Positions 54,316-63,184 of a stretch of DNA of 64,000 bases are shown here, piece by piece. The notes under the pieces are model-generated. The model had not been told where the DNA came from. It ran no database searches and saw only the letters and a list, made by a program, of their open reading frames with translations. Positions within the stretch are counted from its first letter, which is position 1. Every line of letters starts with the position of its first letter. Source of the DNA: Stieleria bergensis (lineage in GTDB: Bacteria; Planctomycetota; Planctomycetia; Pirellulales; Pirellulaceae); NCBI GenBank assembly GCA_007745635.1, contig CP036272.1, forward strand, positions 2,314,370 through 2,378,369, given 5' to 3'. Position numbers and translations under genes: made by a program.

Positions 54316-55473
54316 ATGGAACCCCGAAAAATCTGCGTCGTTGTCACTGCGCGACCAAGTTACAGTCGAATCAAGACTGCTCTTCGTGCGATCGATGATC
54401 ACCCCGAATTGACGCTACAGTTAGTGATCGCTGCATCCGCTTTACTTGATCGTTATGGAAGCGTTGTGAAACAGGTTGAGAGCGATGGTTTTCAGATTGC
54501 TGAACGCGTCTTTATGGTGTTGGAGGGAGAGAATCCCACTTCGATGGCCAAGACGACGGGGATGGGAGTGATCGAGTTGTCGACCGCGTTTTTGAATCTC
54601 GCTCCGGACGTTGTGGTCACGATTGCTGACCGTTACGAGACCATGGCAACGGCGATCGCTGCTTCGTACATGAACATCCCCTTGGCTCATATTCAAGGGG
54701 GCGAGGTGACGGGATCGATTGACGAAAAGGTGCGTCATGCGATCACAAAGCTCGCCGATATTCACTTGGTGGCCTGTGAAAGTGCCAAAGAACGTGTCGT
54801 TCGTCTGGGCGAGAGGCCCGAAGCCGTCTTCAACACGGGCTGCCCTTCGATTGATTTGGCCGCTGAGGTCGCTGCTGCTCCTGCCTTAGACTTTGATCCA
54901 TTTAAGAAGTATGGTGGCGTCGGGCGCGTGCAGGACTTGTCGGCTGGTTACGTGGTCGTCATGCAACATCCAGTGACCACGGAATACCAGTCATCGCGCG
55001 ATCATGTAGAACAAACGCTTCAGGCTGTCGCCAAATTGGATCTACCCGTACTTTGGTTCTGGCCCAATGTGGATGCGGGTGCCGATGGGACGAGTTCGGG
55101 GATTCGCAGTTTTCGGGAGCGAAATGATGCTGACAGATTTCACTTCTTCAAGAACATGGCGCCGCATGATTTCTTGCGACTACTAATCAACAGTCGGTGT
55201 TTGATTGGGAACTCAAGTGTAGGCATTCGCGAGTGTGCATACTTAGGAGTCCCCGTCGTCAATATCGGCTCCAGACAATCCGGACGCCAACGCGGCCCCA
55301 ACGTCATCGACTGCGGATATGATTGTGCGCAAGTCAGTCATGCGATCGATCGTCAGCTGGTGCATGGGCACTATGAATCTGCACCAATTTATGGGACGGG
55401 TCAGGCTGGAATCGAAATTGCCAGCAGACTACTTCGTTGCTCGCTCTCTGTTATCAAGCGATTGACCTACTAA
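54316..55473 (+). CDS. neuC: UDP-GlcNAc 2-epimerase, hydrolysing (NeuC-like)
   Basis: It releases ManNAc (or a derivative) from a UDP-sugar. The 385-residue protein starts at the ATG at 54316 (an open frame runs to 54283). The epimerase signatures are clear: VVVTARPSYSRIKTAL, IADRYETMATAIAASYMNIPLAHIQGGEVTGSIDEKVRHAITKLADIH (given in part), HPVTTEYQ, and NSSVGIRECAYLGVPVVNIGSRQSGR. The ARPSYSRIK opening is typical of a subgroup found in environmental sialic-acid-like clusters. Its stop overlaps the neuA-like start by one base (TAATG), so the two are coupled. Confidence 0.9.
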   Translation: MEPRKICVVVTARPSYSRIKTALRAIDDHPELTLQLVIAASALLDRYGSVVKQVESDGFQIAERVFMVLEGENPTSMAKTTGMGVIELSTAFLNLAPDVVVTIADRYETMATAIAASYMNIPLAHIQGGEVTGSIDEKVRHAITKLADIHLVACESAKERVVRLGERPEAVFNTGCPSIDLAAEVAAAPALDFDPFKKYGGVGRVQDLSAGYVVVMQHPVTTEYQSSRDHVEQTLQAVAKLDLPVLWFWPNVDAGADGTSSGIRSFRERNDADRFHFFKNMAPHDFLRLLINSRCLIGNSSVGIRECAYLGVPVVNIGSRQSGRQRGPNVIDCGYDCAQVSHAIDRQLVHGHYESAPIYGTGQAGIEIASRLLRCSLSVIKRLTY

Positions 55474-56195
55474 TGCGTGTTCTGGGAATCATCACCGCTC
55501 GTGGGGGCTCCAAGGGAATCCCCAACAAAAACCTCGTCGAAGTGGCAGGCAAGTCATTGTTGCGATATACCGCGGAGGCGGTTTCGGCGAGTCAATTGCT
55601 CACGCGTACGATCTTGTCAACCGATTCGAACGAGATTGCCATTGCAGGTCAGGAACTGGGGCTCGAGTTTCCATTTGTCCGACCAGCGCATCTCGCAAAA
55701 GACGACACGCCAACGATTCCGGTCCTCAAACATGTCGTTGAAACGCTTGCCCAGCAAGGCCAGAGCTACGACGCGGTCTTTACTCTGCAGCCAACCAACC
55801 CACTTCGCTTGGCATCTGATATTGATGGGGCGATTGGTTTGTTGCAAGAAACGGGGGCGGACTCCGTGATCGGATTCAGCGACGTAGGTGAGCGTCATCC
55901 AGCTCGAATGAAAAGGATTGATGCAATGGGGCGGGTTGTTGATCCTGAATTTGCCGAGGCTTTCGAAGGGCAGCGTCGTCAGGATTTGCCTCCCTACTAC
56001 TTGCGCGACGGGTCGGTTTACGTGACTCGTAGCGAGGTGTTGATGCAGCAGGATTCGCTTAAAGGAAACGACTGTCGGGGGTGGTTGATTCCGATCGAAC
56101 GTGCGTTGAACGTCGATTCGCCTTTTGATCTGTTTCTTGTCGAGCAGTTACTCAAGCTTGGCCCGCAACGTTTTCCCGGTCGAGCAGCGGGGTAG
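55473..56195 (+). CDS. neuA: CMP-nonulosonic acid synthetase (NeuA-like)
   Basis: It activates the nonulosonic acid as a CMP-sugar. The 240-residue protein has the nucleotide motif ARGGSKGIPNKN at residues 9-20 and the typical LQPTNPLRLASDIDGAI, IGFSDVGERHPARMKRID and PIERALNVDSPFDL segments. This short form lacks the C-terminal acetylesterase of the E. coli K1 enzyme. The ATG overlaps the stop of neuC by one base. Together with neuB and neuC it gives all the steps from UDP-GlcNAc to a CMP-sugar. Confidence 0.93.
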   Translation: MRVLGIITARGGSKGIPNKNLVEVAGKSLLRYTAEAVSASQLLTRTILSTDSNEIAIAGQELGLEFPFVRPAHLAKDDTPTIPVLKHVVETLAQQGQSYDAVFTLQPTNPLRLASDIDGAIGLLQETGADSVIGFSDVGERHPARMKRIDAMGRVVDPEFAEAFEGQRRQDLPPYYLRDGSVYVTRSEVLMQQDSLKGNDCRGWLIPIERALNVDSPFDLFLVEQLLKLGPQRFPGRAAG

Positions 56196-56203
56196 ATAAG
56201 AAA

Positions 56204-57157
56204 GTGTCCGTGTCTGATAAGCCAAAACTACTGATTGCCGAAAGCGAGGGGTTTAGCGAGAAAGCGTTTGCCTTGCTAGAGACAATGTTCGACGTCGATG
56301 CTCAAGACTTGTGCCGAAAGGAGTTGTTGAAAAACGTTGCTCTGTATGATTATCTGTGGGTCCGATTGAGGAACATGATTGATGCAGAAGTTCTTTCGGT
56401 TGCCACACGCCTAAAAGCTGTAGCGACCAATACGACGGGCCTGAATCATCTTGATCTGGACGCCGCCGCTGATCGGGGCATTGCCGTGTTATCGTTGCGC
56501 GGCGAAGTCGACTTCTTGCGTGAAATTCGAGCGACAGCAGAGCACACCATCGGTCTGTGTCTTGCCCAGTTGCGAGGTATTCCTGACGCTCATCGACATT
56601 GTATGAATGGTCACTGGGATCGCAATCAATTCCGAGGTCATGAGATATATCAAAGCACCGTTGGCATCATTGGATACGGTCGTTTAGGCGCGATTACGGC
56701 AAGCTACTTTCAGGCTCTAGGAGCTAACGTTATCGTTCATTCGGCAGGTCTGTCCGAGGGAGATGTTATGGATGGTTTTCCTGTGGTTACCCTGGACCAA
56801 GTGTTTGAGCGATCGGATATTGTGTCCTTGCATGTCAACGGTGCTCCCGAAAATCACGGCATGATCGGTGAAAGGCAGTTTCGAATTGCAAAACCGAATT
56901 GTCTTTTCATAAACACGGCTCGAGGTGAATTGGTTGATCAGCAGGCACTATGCCATGCACTGGAAGCCGGTTGGATTGCTGGCGCTGCGTTAGACGTTAT
57001 CGCCAACGAGCAGGAAATGCGTGGGATAGAACCTCGCTTGTTAAATCTGTCTCCACAACAAGTTGTCATGACCCCGCATGTCGGTGGGAACACTTACGAG
57101 TCACTGGATCGCACTGAAGTATTTCTCGCCGAAAAATTGATCGCATTGGTCCGGTAG
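56204..57157 (+). CDS. D-isomer 2-hydroxyacid dehydrogenase (SerA-like)
   Basis: The 317-residue protein has the NAD-binding VGIIGYGRLGAI with GxGxxG, the catalytic Arg in INTARGELVDQQAL, Glu in DVIANEQE and His in MTPHVGGNT. It lacks the ACT domain of real SerA. It starts at GTG (56204), with a second GTG at 56210. It is eight bases after neuA and in the same direction, so it may supply or modify a precursor of the surface sugar (for example D-glycerate or lactate-like groups), an inference. It is of the same type as dehydrogenases seen in some nonulosonate clusters. Confidence 0.88.
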   Translation: MSVSDKPKLLIAESEGFSEKAFALLETMFDVDAQDLCRKELLKNVALYDYLWVRLRNMIDAEVLSVATRLKAVATNTTGLNHLDLDAAADRGIAVLSLRGEVDFLREIRATAEHTIGLCLAQLRGIPDAHRHCMNGHWDRNQFRGHEIYQSTVGIIGYGRLGAITASYFQALGANVIVHSAGLSEGDVMDGFPVVTLDQVFERSDIVSLHVNGAPENHGMIGERQFRIAKPNCLFINTARGELVDQQALCHALEAGWIAGAALDVIANEQEMRGIEPRLLNLSPQQVVMTPHVGGNTYESLDRTEVFLAEKLIALVR

Positions 57158-57234
57158 ATAGCGATGAGGTTCCAGTTCTCATCGGGAGATTCGTTGGTTT
57201 GGGAGAGATCTTAAAATTGCTGGTTGTTGAATAA

Positions 57235-58536
57235 ATGTCTTCAATTGCTTGCTACGTTGATACAAATGTCAAGCTACATGCGGTGAGTGACCTTATTCGC
57301 CGACTCGTCGCCCGTGGCCATGATGTGACATGTTATCTTCCGCTTGAAATTCACGACTCTGTTGCGGCGTTGCTCCCTTCTGAGGTTGCCATTAGGGATA
57401 GTGCTGTGGTGCTGCAGGGGCAGCGATTTGCACGCGCGCTCCAGCGTCGACTTCGATCTGCAGCGACGGCTTCATGGATTAGCGAAACAGCGGTTTCAAG
57501 AGCCGGAAAGCCATCAGCAATTAAGTGGATGTCTAATCGCTTCCTTCGACTCCTATTTGCAGGATGCGAACCGCGATTCTATAACCGAAGGTTGGAACGT
57601 CTAGTCAGCTGTTTCGTCTCAAAACGTTTCGCCGAAGATGCGGTCATCGTTGTCACGAGACCAACTGAACGCCTCATTTTCACCAATCGACGAACAAAAG
57701 TAATTTCAGTGATGGAAAGCTGGGATCATCCCTCAAAGGACCCGCTGGGATTTACTTCCGATCTGGTAATTACCTGGAATTCTGAAACGGCAAATGCATG
57801 GCAGGAATATCAGGGCGATCAAAATGTGCAGATAGGTTATCCAACGAAGCTAGCCTATGCATTGGAAGCTTGCCGTAACTCCTTGTCTGATCGTCCAGGA
57901 ATCAAACAGCTTTTGTATCCGATGACCTTCTGCTCCACTTCGGGACGAGGGCAATTCGAGGAGGAAATTCGGTTCGTTGAAATGCTTGCTCGCTCGCTGC
58001 AGCAGGCAGGATTGAAGTTGAACGTTAAACCCAAACCCAATTCTGTTGAAGGTGAGCTTTCTAGGCTAAAGATGCATTGTTCTAATGTATCGATAGGCGC
58101 GTACAATCGGCCCTGCTCAAATACGTATCAACTAACAGAACTTTATAACGAAGTGCGTCTCCAAGAGCTACGCCAGGCTGATGGTGTGATTAATTTGGGG
58201 ACGACATTTGCACTTGATTCAGCTGCATACGGTTTGCCGGTGCTGCAGCTAGAGTTGCAATACAGAGATGAATTTCCAGCCCTTACTAAGATTTCCTCCT
58301 ATGATCACCTGAAATCAACTTTTCTGGCTCGTCCAGAGTTGACCTTAAAGGTGACAAACGTCGACTCTTTTAAAAGTCTTGCTACGAAGGCTTCCGTCCA
58401 AAACCTTTTTGATGAGCGTGCGTTTGACTTTTCCAGCATGCTTTACCATTGGATTATCTCTGGCGTAGATCATGAAAACTGGGAAGAGCAATGCTGTTGC
58501 GAGATTGAGGAAGTCATTGTTGGAGCGCAGCGATAG
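57235..58536 (+). CDS. GT-B-like surface-polysaccharide protein, function unknown
   Basis: The 433-residue protein starts with a Rossmann-like unit of GT-B glycosyltransferases (IACYVDTNVKLHAVSDLIRRLVARGHDVTCYLP, in part). A central region has FTSDLVITWNSETANAW and IKQLLYPMTFCSTSG, which could be the second Rossmann start. The C-terminal ADGVINLGTTFALDSAAYGLPVLQLEL has the shape of the donor-binding helix (Asp-rich, small residues) in the CDP-glycerol and polysialyl/KpsS type transferases. I do not know its donor. Its place next to the CMP-sugar genes makes a CMP-nonulosonate transferase possible but unproved. Confidence 0.7.
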   Translation: MSSIACYVDTNVKLHAVSDLIRRLVARGHDVTCYLPLEIHDSVAALLPSEVAIRDSAVVLQGQRFARALQRRLRSAATASWISETAVSRAGKPSAIKWMSNRFLRLLFAGCEPRFYNRRLERLVSCFVSKRFAEDAVIVVTRPTERLIFTNRRTKVISVMESWDHPSKDPLGFTSDLVITWNSETANAWQEYQGDQNVQIGYPTKLAYALEACRNSLSDRPGIKQLLYPMTFCSTSGRGQFEEEIRFVEMLARSLQQAGLKLNVKPKPNSVEGELSRLKMHCSNVSIGAYNRPCSNTYQLTELYNEVRLQELRQADGVINLGTTFALDSAAYGLPVLQLELQYRDEFPALTKISSYDHLKSTFLARPELTLKVTNVDSFKSLATKASVQNLFDERAFDFSSMLYHWIISGVDHENWEEQCCCEIEEVIVGAQR

Positions 58537-58684
58537 TCCTTATGTCGTGTCTCTGGTGTCTTTGGAAGGCTGGGGATCAATTCCTGCCTGTTTGGAAGAA
58601 TGTTCCTTGAGACTGGATGTTCAATAGAGTGTTTCTTGCGTTCCGATATCGTGCCTGCGTTTCTGCAGTGATGAGACCAGCGTT

Positions 58685-59761
58685 TTGAGTCTACTACTTT
58701 ACGGATACTTTGGGCATCGTAATTTCGGCGATGACCTCTTGGTCTCGCTGGCGTGCCGCCTGTGTCGAGACTTAGGTTACCAAGGTAAGATTGATCTGGC
58801 CAGTGATGCACAAGGTGTAGGCTATTTGCCACGTCTTGTTACTGGTTTTGACAACATCGTACCGATGACCCGCAGTGCACATCGCTTGATTTGGGGACGC
58901 TATGACAAAGTCCTTTTTGCGGGAGGGGGGACTGTGTTTGATTATCGAACGTCAATGAGCCCCGCGTATCGATTGCGAAAACGTATCTCGGATACCGTTC
59001 GGTTCGGTTTTCCACGAATGATTGGCACTCGGTACGCATCAATCGGTATCGGTATTGGACCGTTTGCTACGACCGAAGGGAAACGCGTGGCGCTGCATCG
59101 CTTGAAATATCACGACTGGCTTTCTGTCAGAGATCATGAGTCGTTCAAGCATGCCGCTCAGGTTTGTAAAGGCCAGAATTCTTTATCGATTGATTTGTCG
59201 CTACTAGAAGCAAGTCGTCTTCGTGAGTTAGCAAAGGAGATTGACAGGAAGCCAAATGCTGTGGGAATGCTTGTTCGCAGTTTTAGGTTTGGTGATGTTG
59301 GGAACCGATATTTAGAAGCGATGAGGCATGCTGCTCAGATATTGGAGAATCGAGGAGTTGACGTGCATTGGCTGTCGTTTCAGCCTCAGTATGATCATGC
59401 CGCACTTGAAATGCTTCCCGCAGGGAGTCAGATTTGGCGTTGGGACCCGGAGACAATGAATTTTGACGATGTATATCGAAAATTTGCATGTTTCAATACG
59501 TTGGTGACCGCACGAATGCATGGCACGTACATTGGGGGAATGCTGGGAGTGCCAACGATCGGGATTGAATTGCATCCCAAAATTAGGTTCGCGGCAGAAG
59601 AGTTTTCTAACACTTCTGTACTTCCTGCATCCTCCTCTGGCGAGCGAATCGCAAACGCATGTTTTGACCTGAATGGTAAAGCGTCACGGATCGATTTGAA
59701 ACGGATTGCCGAGCAGGAAACGCGTTTGCGTCGGCAGCTATCAGATTGGTTGTCATCATGA
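58685..59761 (+). CDS. Polysaccharide pyruvyl transferase family protein
   Basis: The 358-residue protein opens with YGYFGHRNFGDDLLVSLACRLC, the N-terminal signature of the CsaB/WcaK family, and has the LFAGGGTVFD and SIGIGIGPFA loops and the C-terminal TARMHGTYIGGMLGVPTIGIE. Members transfer pyruvyl groups from phosphoenolpyruvate to sugars, giving negatively charged ketals. TTG at 58685 is the only start that keeps the glycine-rich N-terminus. The sequence after 57157 seems more AT-rich to the eye than the start of the window, possibly reflecting import. Confidence 0.9.
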   Translation: MSLLLYGYFGHRNFGDDLLVSLACRLCRDLGYQGKIDLASDAQGVGYLPRLVTGFDNIVPMTRSAHRLIWGRYDKVLFAGGGTVFDYRTSMSPAYRLRKRISDTVRFGFPRMIGTRYASIGIGIGPFATTEGKRVALHRLKYHDWLSVRDHESFKHAAQVCKGQNSLSIDLSLLEASRLRELAKEIDRKPNAVGMLVRSFRFGDVGNRYLEAMRHAAQILENRGVDVHWLSFQPQYDHAALEMLPAGSQIWRWDPETMNFDDVYRKFACFNTLVTARMHGTYIGGMLGVPTIGIELHPKIRFAAEEFSNTSVLPASSSGERIANACFDLNGKASRIDLKRIAEQETRLRRQLSDWLSS

Positions 59762-59887
59762 TGTTGGGCACTTTAAGTTGCGATCGAACTTTGGCGCGTT
59801 ATGCGGATTGAATTGCGACGATTGACTTGCCGTATGCTTGTTAGGGGAGCCTGAGTCATTTCATCTGCCGGTCGGTCTGTCGGCCAG

Positions 59888-61402
59888 TTGGGCCTCGTCA
59901 ACACGCTGGTGCTTGTATTGAGCGTTGGCCAGGCTTTTGTCGTTGGCCGATTGTTTGGAACTAGCATCGGCATTGAGGTCTACTTTGCTGCGTCCACCTT
60001 TTATCAGAGTCTTGTTCTCTTGATGCAAACGGGGCAGGTGACGGAGGTTGTGACGCCGTTGTTTCATCGCTTAGTGCGTGATCGAGGAGAGTTGGTAGGC
60101 GCTCGATTATTCACCGTTTTAATGAATTGGATGGTCAGCTTGGCAGCCTGCGTTTCCTTGGTCGGTTTTTTGTTTGCTGACTGGTTGATTCCACTGCTGG
60201 TCCCGGGGTTTGACTCTTCCGCTCAGCAACTTGCTATCGCAATGTTTCGAGCAATCATTCCATTGACCGCGTTGCAGATTTTACAGTCTCTGTTGACTTG
60301 CTACTTGACGGCAAAAAAACGATTTGTGCGGCAGGAGGTGATTCGGTTAGCGAGCGTTGCGACGAGCCTAACGCTAATTGTGGCCGGCGCGTACTGGCTA
60401 AATGCTTGGTCAATGGTACTTGGCCTGTGGACAGGGAGCATCATCATGGTTTGCGCGATGGTGTATTTGGCTCATCAAGCGGGCTATCGGCATTCCTTCG
60501 TGTTTTGGGACAGTACCATTAGTTTCCGTCAATTGCTTCGGTCACTGCCGTCAATTTCTAGCTATGTGATTGTAACCCAGCTCTATTCCATTGCGTTGAC
60601 GTCTGGTTTGTCTACATTGCCTCAGGGCAGTCTGGCTATTTTCACTTACGCACGTCGGATTTTCTCTCGATTGAATTCGCTTATCTCGCGACCGGTTTCA
60701 GTGGTGTTCTTCAATCACTATTCCGCAGCAGTAGCCAAGGATAGTCAGCGGACGTTGCAACTAACTCGAGAAGCTCTCCGAGTCTTCCTGGTTGCTGCTT
60801 GCTTCATGCTGTTAGCATGGCTTGCCGCAGGGTATCCGGGACTAAAGTTTCTTTGGCTGAGTGAGCGGTTTTCGGTCGTTCATGTTTGGGAAACGTACTT
60901 AGTACTTATGTTGTTGAGCTTCGGCACGTTCTTCGCTGGACCAGGCATGATTTACCGGAAGATGAACGTCTCACATGGTCAGGTTATTGGGCAATACAAT
61001 CTACTTTCGTTCGTCCAGGTGGCTTGCGGGCTTGCCGCGTATTTCATGATTCCAGCATTCGGATTGTTGTCGGCTGTTGTGATCGTTTTTCTCAATCCGT
61101 GTTTAAACGCTGCGATGGCCGCGCTGATTACTTTTCGGCGTGATTCGAATCATTTCGCCTGGTATCAGCGAGATGATTTATTGAACTGTGGCTTGATCTT
61201 GGTTGGCATTGGCGTTCCGGCTGCCGGAATACTCATGATCATCCCCGATACAGAAGCACGGTGGATGAATTTTGTGATCGCTAGTTCAATTGGCGTTGGG
61301 GCGATTTGCATGGCTTTCGTAGTGTCAGTTCGGTTGAGAATGGCGGAGCCCTTGGCGGTTTGGCGTTTGATAAGAAACGGCATTGCTGGGCGATTTACGT
61401 GA
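59888..61402 (+). CDS. Flippase of the MurJ/Wzx (MOP) superfamily
   Basis: This is a membrane protein of 504 residues or slightly more, with 12-14 helices. The N-terminal piece LVNTLVLVLSVGQAFVVGRLFGTSIGIEVYFAA is typical of lipid-carrier flippases, with FFNHYSAAVAKDSQRTLQLTREALRVFL and FGTFFAGPGMIYRKMN later. It should move the undecaprenyl-linked repeat unit across the inner membrane. The start is unclear: TTG at 59888 is the first conventional candidate. AGGGGAG at 59843-59849 lies 8 bases before an ATT at 59858, and an ATG at 59834 in the same frame is separated by one TGA (59852). Confidence 0.88.
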   Translation: MGLVNTLVLVLSVGQAFVVGRLFGTSIGIEVYFAASTFYQSLVLLMQTGQVTEVVTPLFHRLVRDRGELVGARLFTVLMNWMVSLAACVSLVGFLFADWLIPLLVPGFDSSAQQLAIAMFRAIIPLTALQILQSLLTCYLTAKKRFVRQEVIRLASVATSLTLIVAGAYWLNAWSMVLGLWTGSIIMVCAMVYLAHQAGYRHSFVFWDSTISFRQLLRSLPSISSYVIVTQLYSIALTSGLSTLPQGSLAIFTYARRIFSRLNSLISRPVSVVFFNHYSAAVAKDSQRTLQLTREALRVFLVAACFMLLAWLAAGYPGLKFLWLSERFSVVHVWETYLVLMLLSFGTFFAGPGMIYRKMNVSHGQVIGQYNLLSFVQVACGLAAYFMIPAFGLLSAVVIVFLNPCLNAAMAALITFRRDSNHFAWYQRDDLLNCGLILVGIGVPAAGILMIIPDTEARWMNFVIASSIGVGAICMAFVVSVRLRMAEPLAVWRLIRNGIAGRFT

Positions 61403-61467
61403 TACAGGCGATTCGCGAACTGTTCAGAGTTGCTTGCGATTTCAATAGGAATGGGACGAGAGTTTGA

Positions 61468-62001
61468 ATGCTAAAACGCGGTAAAGGAATCGTCACAGGC
61501 ATGTTCAATGTCTTGGTTGGAAGGCTACCATTCCAGCTACCGAGACGCCTCTGCTGGCAGGCGATTTTTGGAGCGGTGGGCCGGGATGCATTTGTTGGGA
61601 TTCGCACTCAAGTCATGGCGCCATGGTCGATTCAGTTGGGGGATCGTGTCGTTGTGAATCCAGACTGTCATTTGGATGGACGCGGTGGTTCGCTAATCAT
61701 TGGCGAGGATACTGATATCGGACCCTATACACACCTTTGGACGCTGCAGCATGATCCCAATTCCGAGACGCACGCGCCAGTCGGTGGGGATGTGCTTATC
61801 GCCGATCATGTTTGGATTGCCTCTCGAGTCACTGTTTTGCCCGGAGTCTCGATTGGACGCGGTGCGGTTGTTGCTGCGGGATCCGTTGTTACGAAGGATG
61901 TTGCCGAACGGTCGATTGTTGCAGGGACTCCCGCCAGAGAGATCGGCAAGCGAGACAATGCACTGACTTATAAGCTTCAATATTCACGTCGATTTCGCTG
62001 A
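61468..62001 (+). CDS. Hexapeptide-repeat acyltransferase (WcaF-like)
   Basis: The 177-residue protein has a left-handed beta-helix of the LbH type, in which many short units with Ile/Leu/Val at each sixth place follow one another (IQLGDRVVVNPDCHLDG, LIIGEDTDIGPYTHLW, VLIADHVWIASRVTVLPGVSIGRGAVVAAGSVVTKDV, given in part). It ends in AGTPAREIGKR, as in maltose/galactoside O-acetyltransferases. The active-site His is likely in LQHDPNSETH. It should add an acetyl group to a sugar of the repeat unit. ATG at 61468. Confidence 0.9.
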   Translation: MLKRGKGIVTGMFNVLVGRLPFQLPRRLCWQAIFGAVGRDAFVGIRTQVMAPWSIQLGDRVVVNPDCHLDGRGGSLIIGEDTDIGPYTHLWTLQHDPNSETHAPVGGDVLIADHVWIASRVTVLPGVSIGRGAVVAAGSVVTKDVAERSIVAGTPAREIGKRDNALTYKLQYSRRFR

Positions 62002-62077
62002 GATTTGAAGTCGTGTTCCCAGGAACCGATCGTGTTGACTTTGTTTTGAGACTCTGTCCCGGAGGGGAGTTAAATCG

Positions 62078-63145
62078 GTGAAGGTCGCGTATTTTGACAG
62101 CCCCAGTTCAAATCCATACCAGGAGCAGTTTTTTTCAAGTGTTGCAAATGCGGGCGTCGATGTGACACCGCTTCGACTAACACCGAAGTTTTACCAGCAA
62201 TGGAACGATGACTTCGATATTCTTCATCTTGATTGGCTCCATGCCCTGTACAAAACCCGACGTGGGTTGGTCGCGACTTTGGCAAAATCTCTTTATGCAA
62301 ATTGGGCGTTATCGCAGATTGGCAGGCAAGCAAAGATTGTGCACACGTTCCACAATGTTGTGAGCCATGATAGCAGTTTGCCAAGGGCACTAGAAACACG
62401 ATTGGTTCAGACGCTGATCAGCCGAATCAATGCGTTTACTGTTTTTAATGACGTTTCATGTGACGCACTGCATAAGAACTATCGTCTGCGAAATGATCAA
62501 ATCTGTTCGACGATACCGCATGGGAACTATATCGATTCTTACACGATGCGATCAGACAAGCTTGCCTGTCGTGCTGAGCTTGGAATTCCTGCGGATGTCT
62601 TCCTGTTCATGTTTTTTGGTGCATTGCGGGAAAACAAGGGCATCACTGATTTGGTCCGTGTGTTTCCAGCTGTGCATCAGAGATGTGGTGCTCACTTGGT
62701 TGTCGCGGGAGGTAATCCAACGGATCGTGTTACGGATTCGCTTCGTCATCAACCTCCTTCAATTCACGTGCGTGATGATGGAATTCCGGAACATGCGGTG
62801 CCGACTTACTTTGGTGCCTGTGACGCTGTGGTACTGCCATTTCGCAGTATTTTGAATTCAGGTTCTACCATCCTGGCGGCTTCATTGGGTAAGCATAGCG
62901 TACTGCCCGATCTAGACAGTTTGACGGCGTCATTGCAGTCAGGCACGTACACTGTGTACCCCGTGAATGACCTGAGGCGATTGACTGATGCTTTGGTTTC
63001 AGTGGCATCAATGGATCGCAAGCAACTTGACCAGAGTGGCGCGGACTCTCGTCAATATGTAAAGGAAACCCTCGCTTGGGAATTGATTGGGAAACGAACG
63101 CTCAATCTGTATCAGACTGTTTTGGGTGACAGTCCTTTTTGTTAG
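62078..63145 (+). CDS. Glycosyltransferase, GT-B (GT4-like)
   Basis: The 355-residue protein begins with GTG at 62078, with GGAGGGGAG at 62061-62069 giving a strong ribosome site. The acceptor half is short (FDILHLDWLHALYKTRRG, IVHTFHNVVSHDSSLPRALETRL). The donor half begins FLFMFFGALRENKGITDLVRVFPAV, in which the conserved Gly and Lys of GT4 are seen, and AGGNPTDRV and LPFRSILNSGSTILAASLGKHSVL follow. It should add one sugar to the repeat unit. The donor is not predictable. Confidence 0.88.
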   Translation: MKVAYFDSPSSNPYQEQFFSSVANAGVDVTPLRLTPKFYQQWNDDFDILHLDWLHALYKTRRGLVATLAKSLYANWALSQIGRQAKIVHTFHNVVSHDSSLPRALETRLVQTLISRINAFTVFNDVSCDALHKNYRLRNDQICSTIPHGNYIDSYTMRSDKLACRAELGIPADVFLFMFFGALRENKGITDLVRVFPAVHQRCGAHLVVAGGNPTDRVTDSLRHQPPSIHVRDDGIPEHAVPTYFGACDAVVLPFRSILNSGSTILAASLGKHSVLPDLDSLTASLQSGTYTVYPVNDLRRLTDALVSVASMDRKQLDQSGADSRQYVKETLAWELIGKRTLNLYQTVLGDSPFC

Positions 63146-63184
63146 TTAGCCGCTTGATCGGGATGCATCCAAAGAGAGTCGCTC

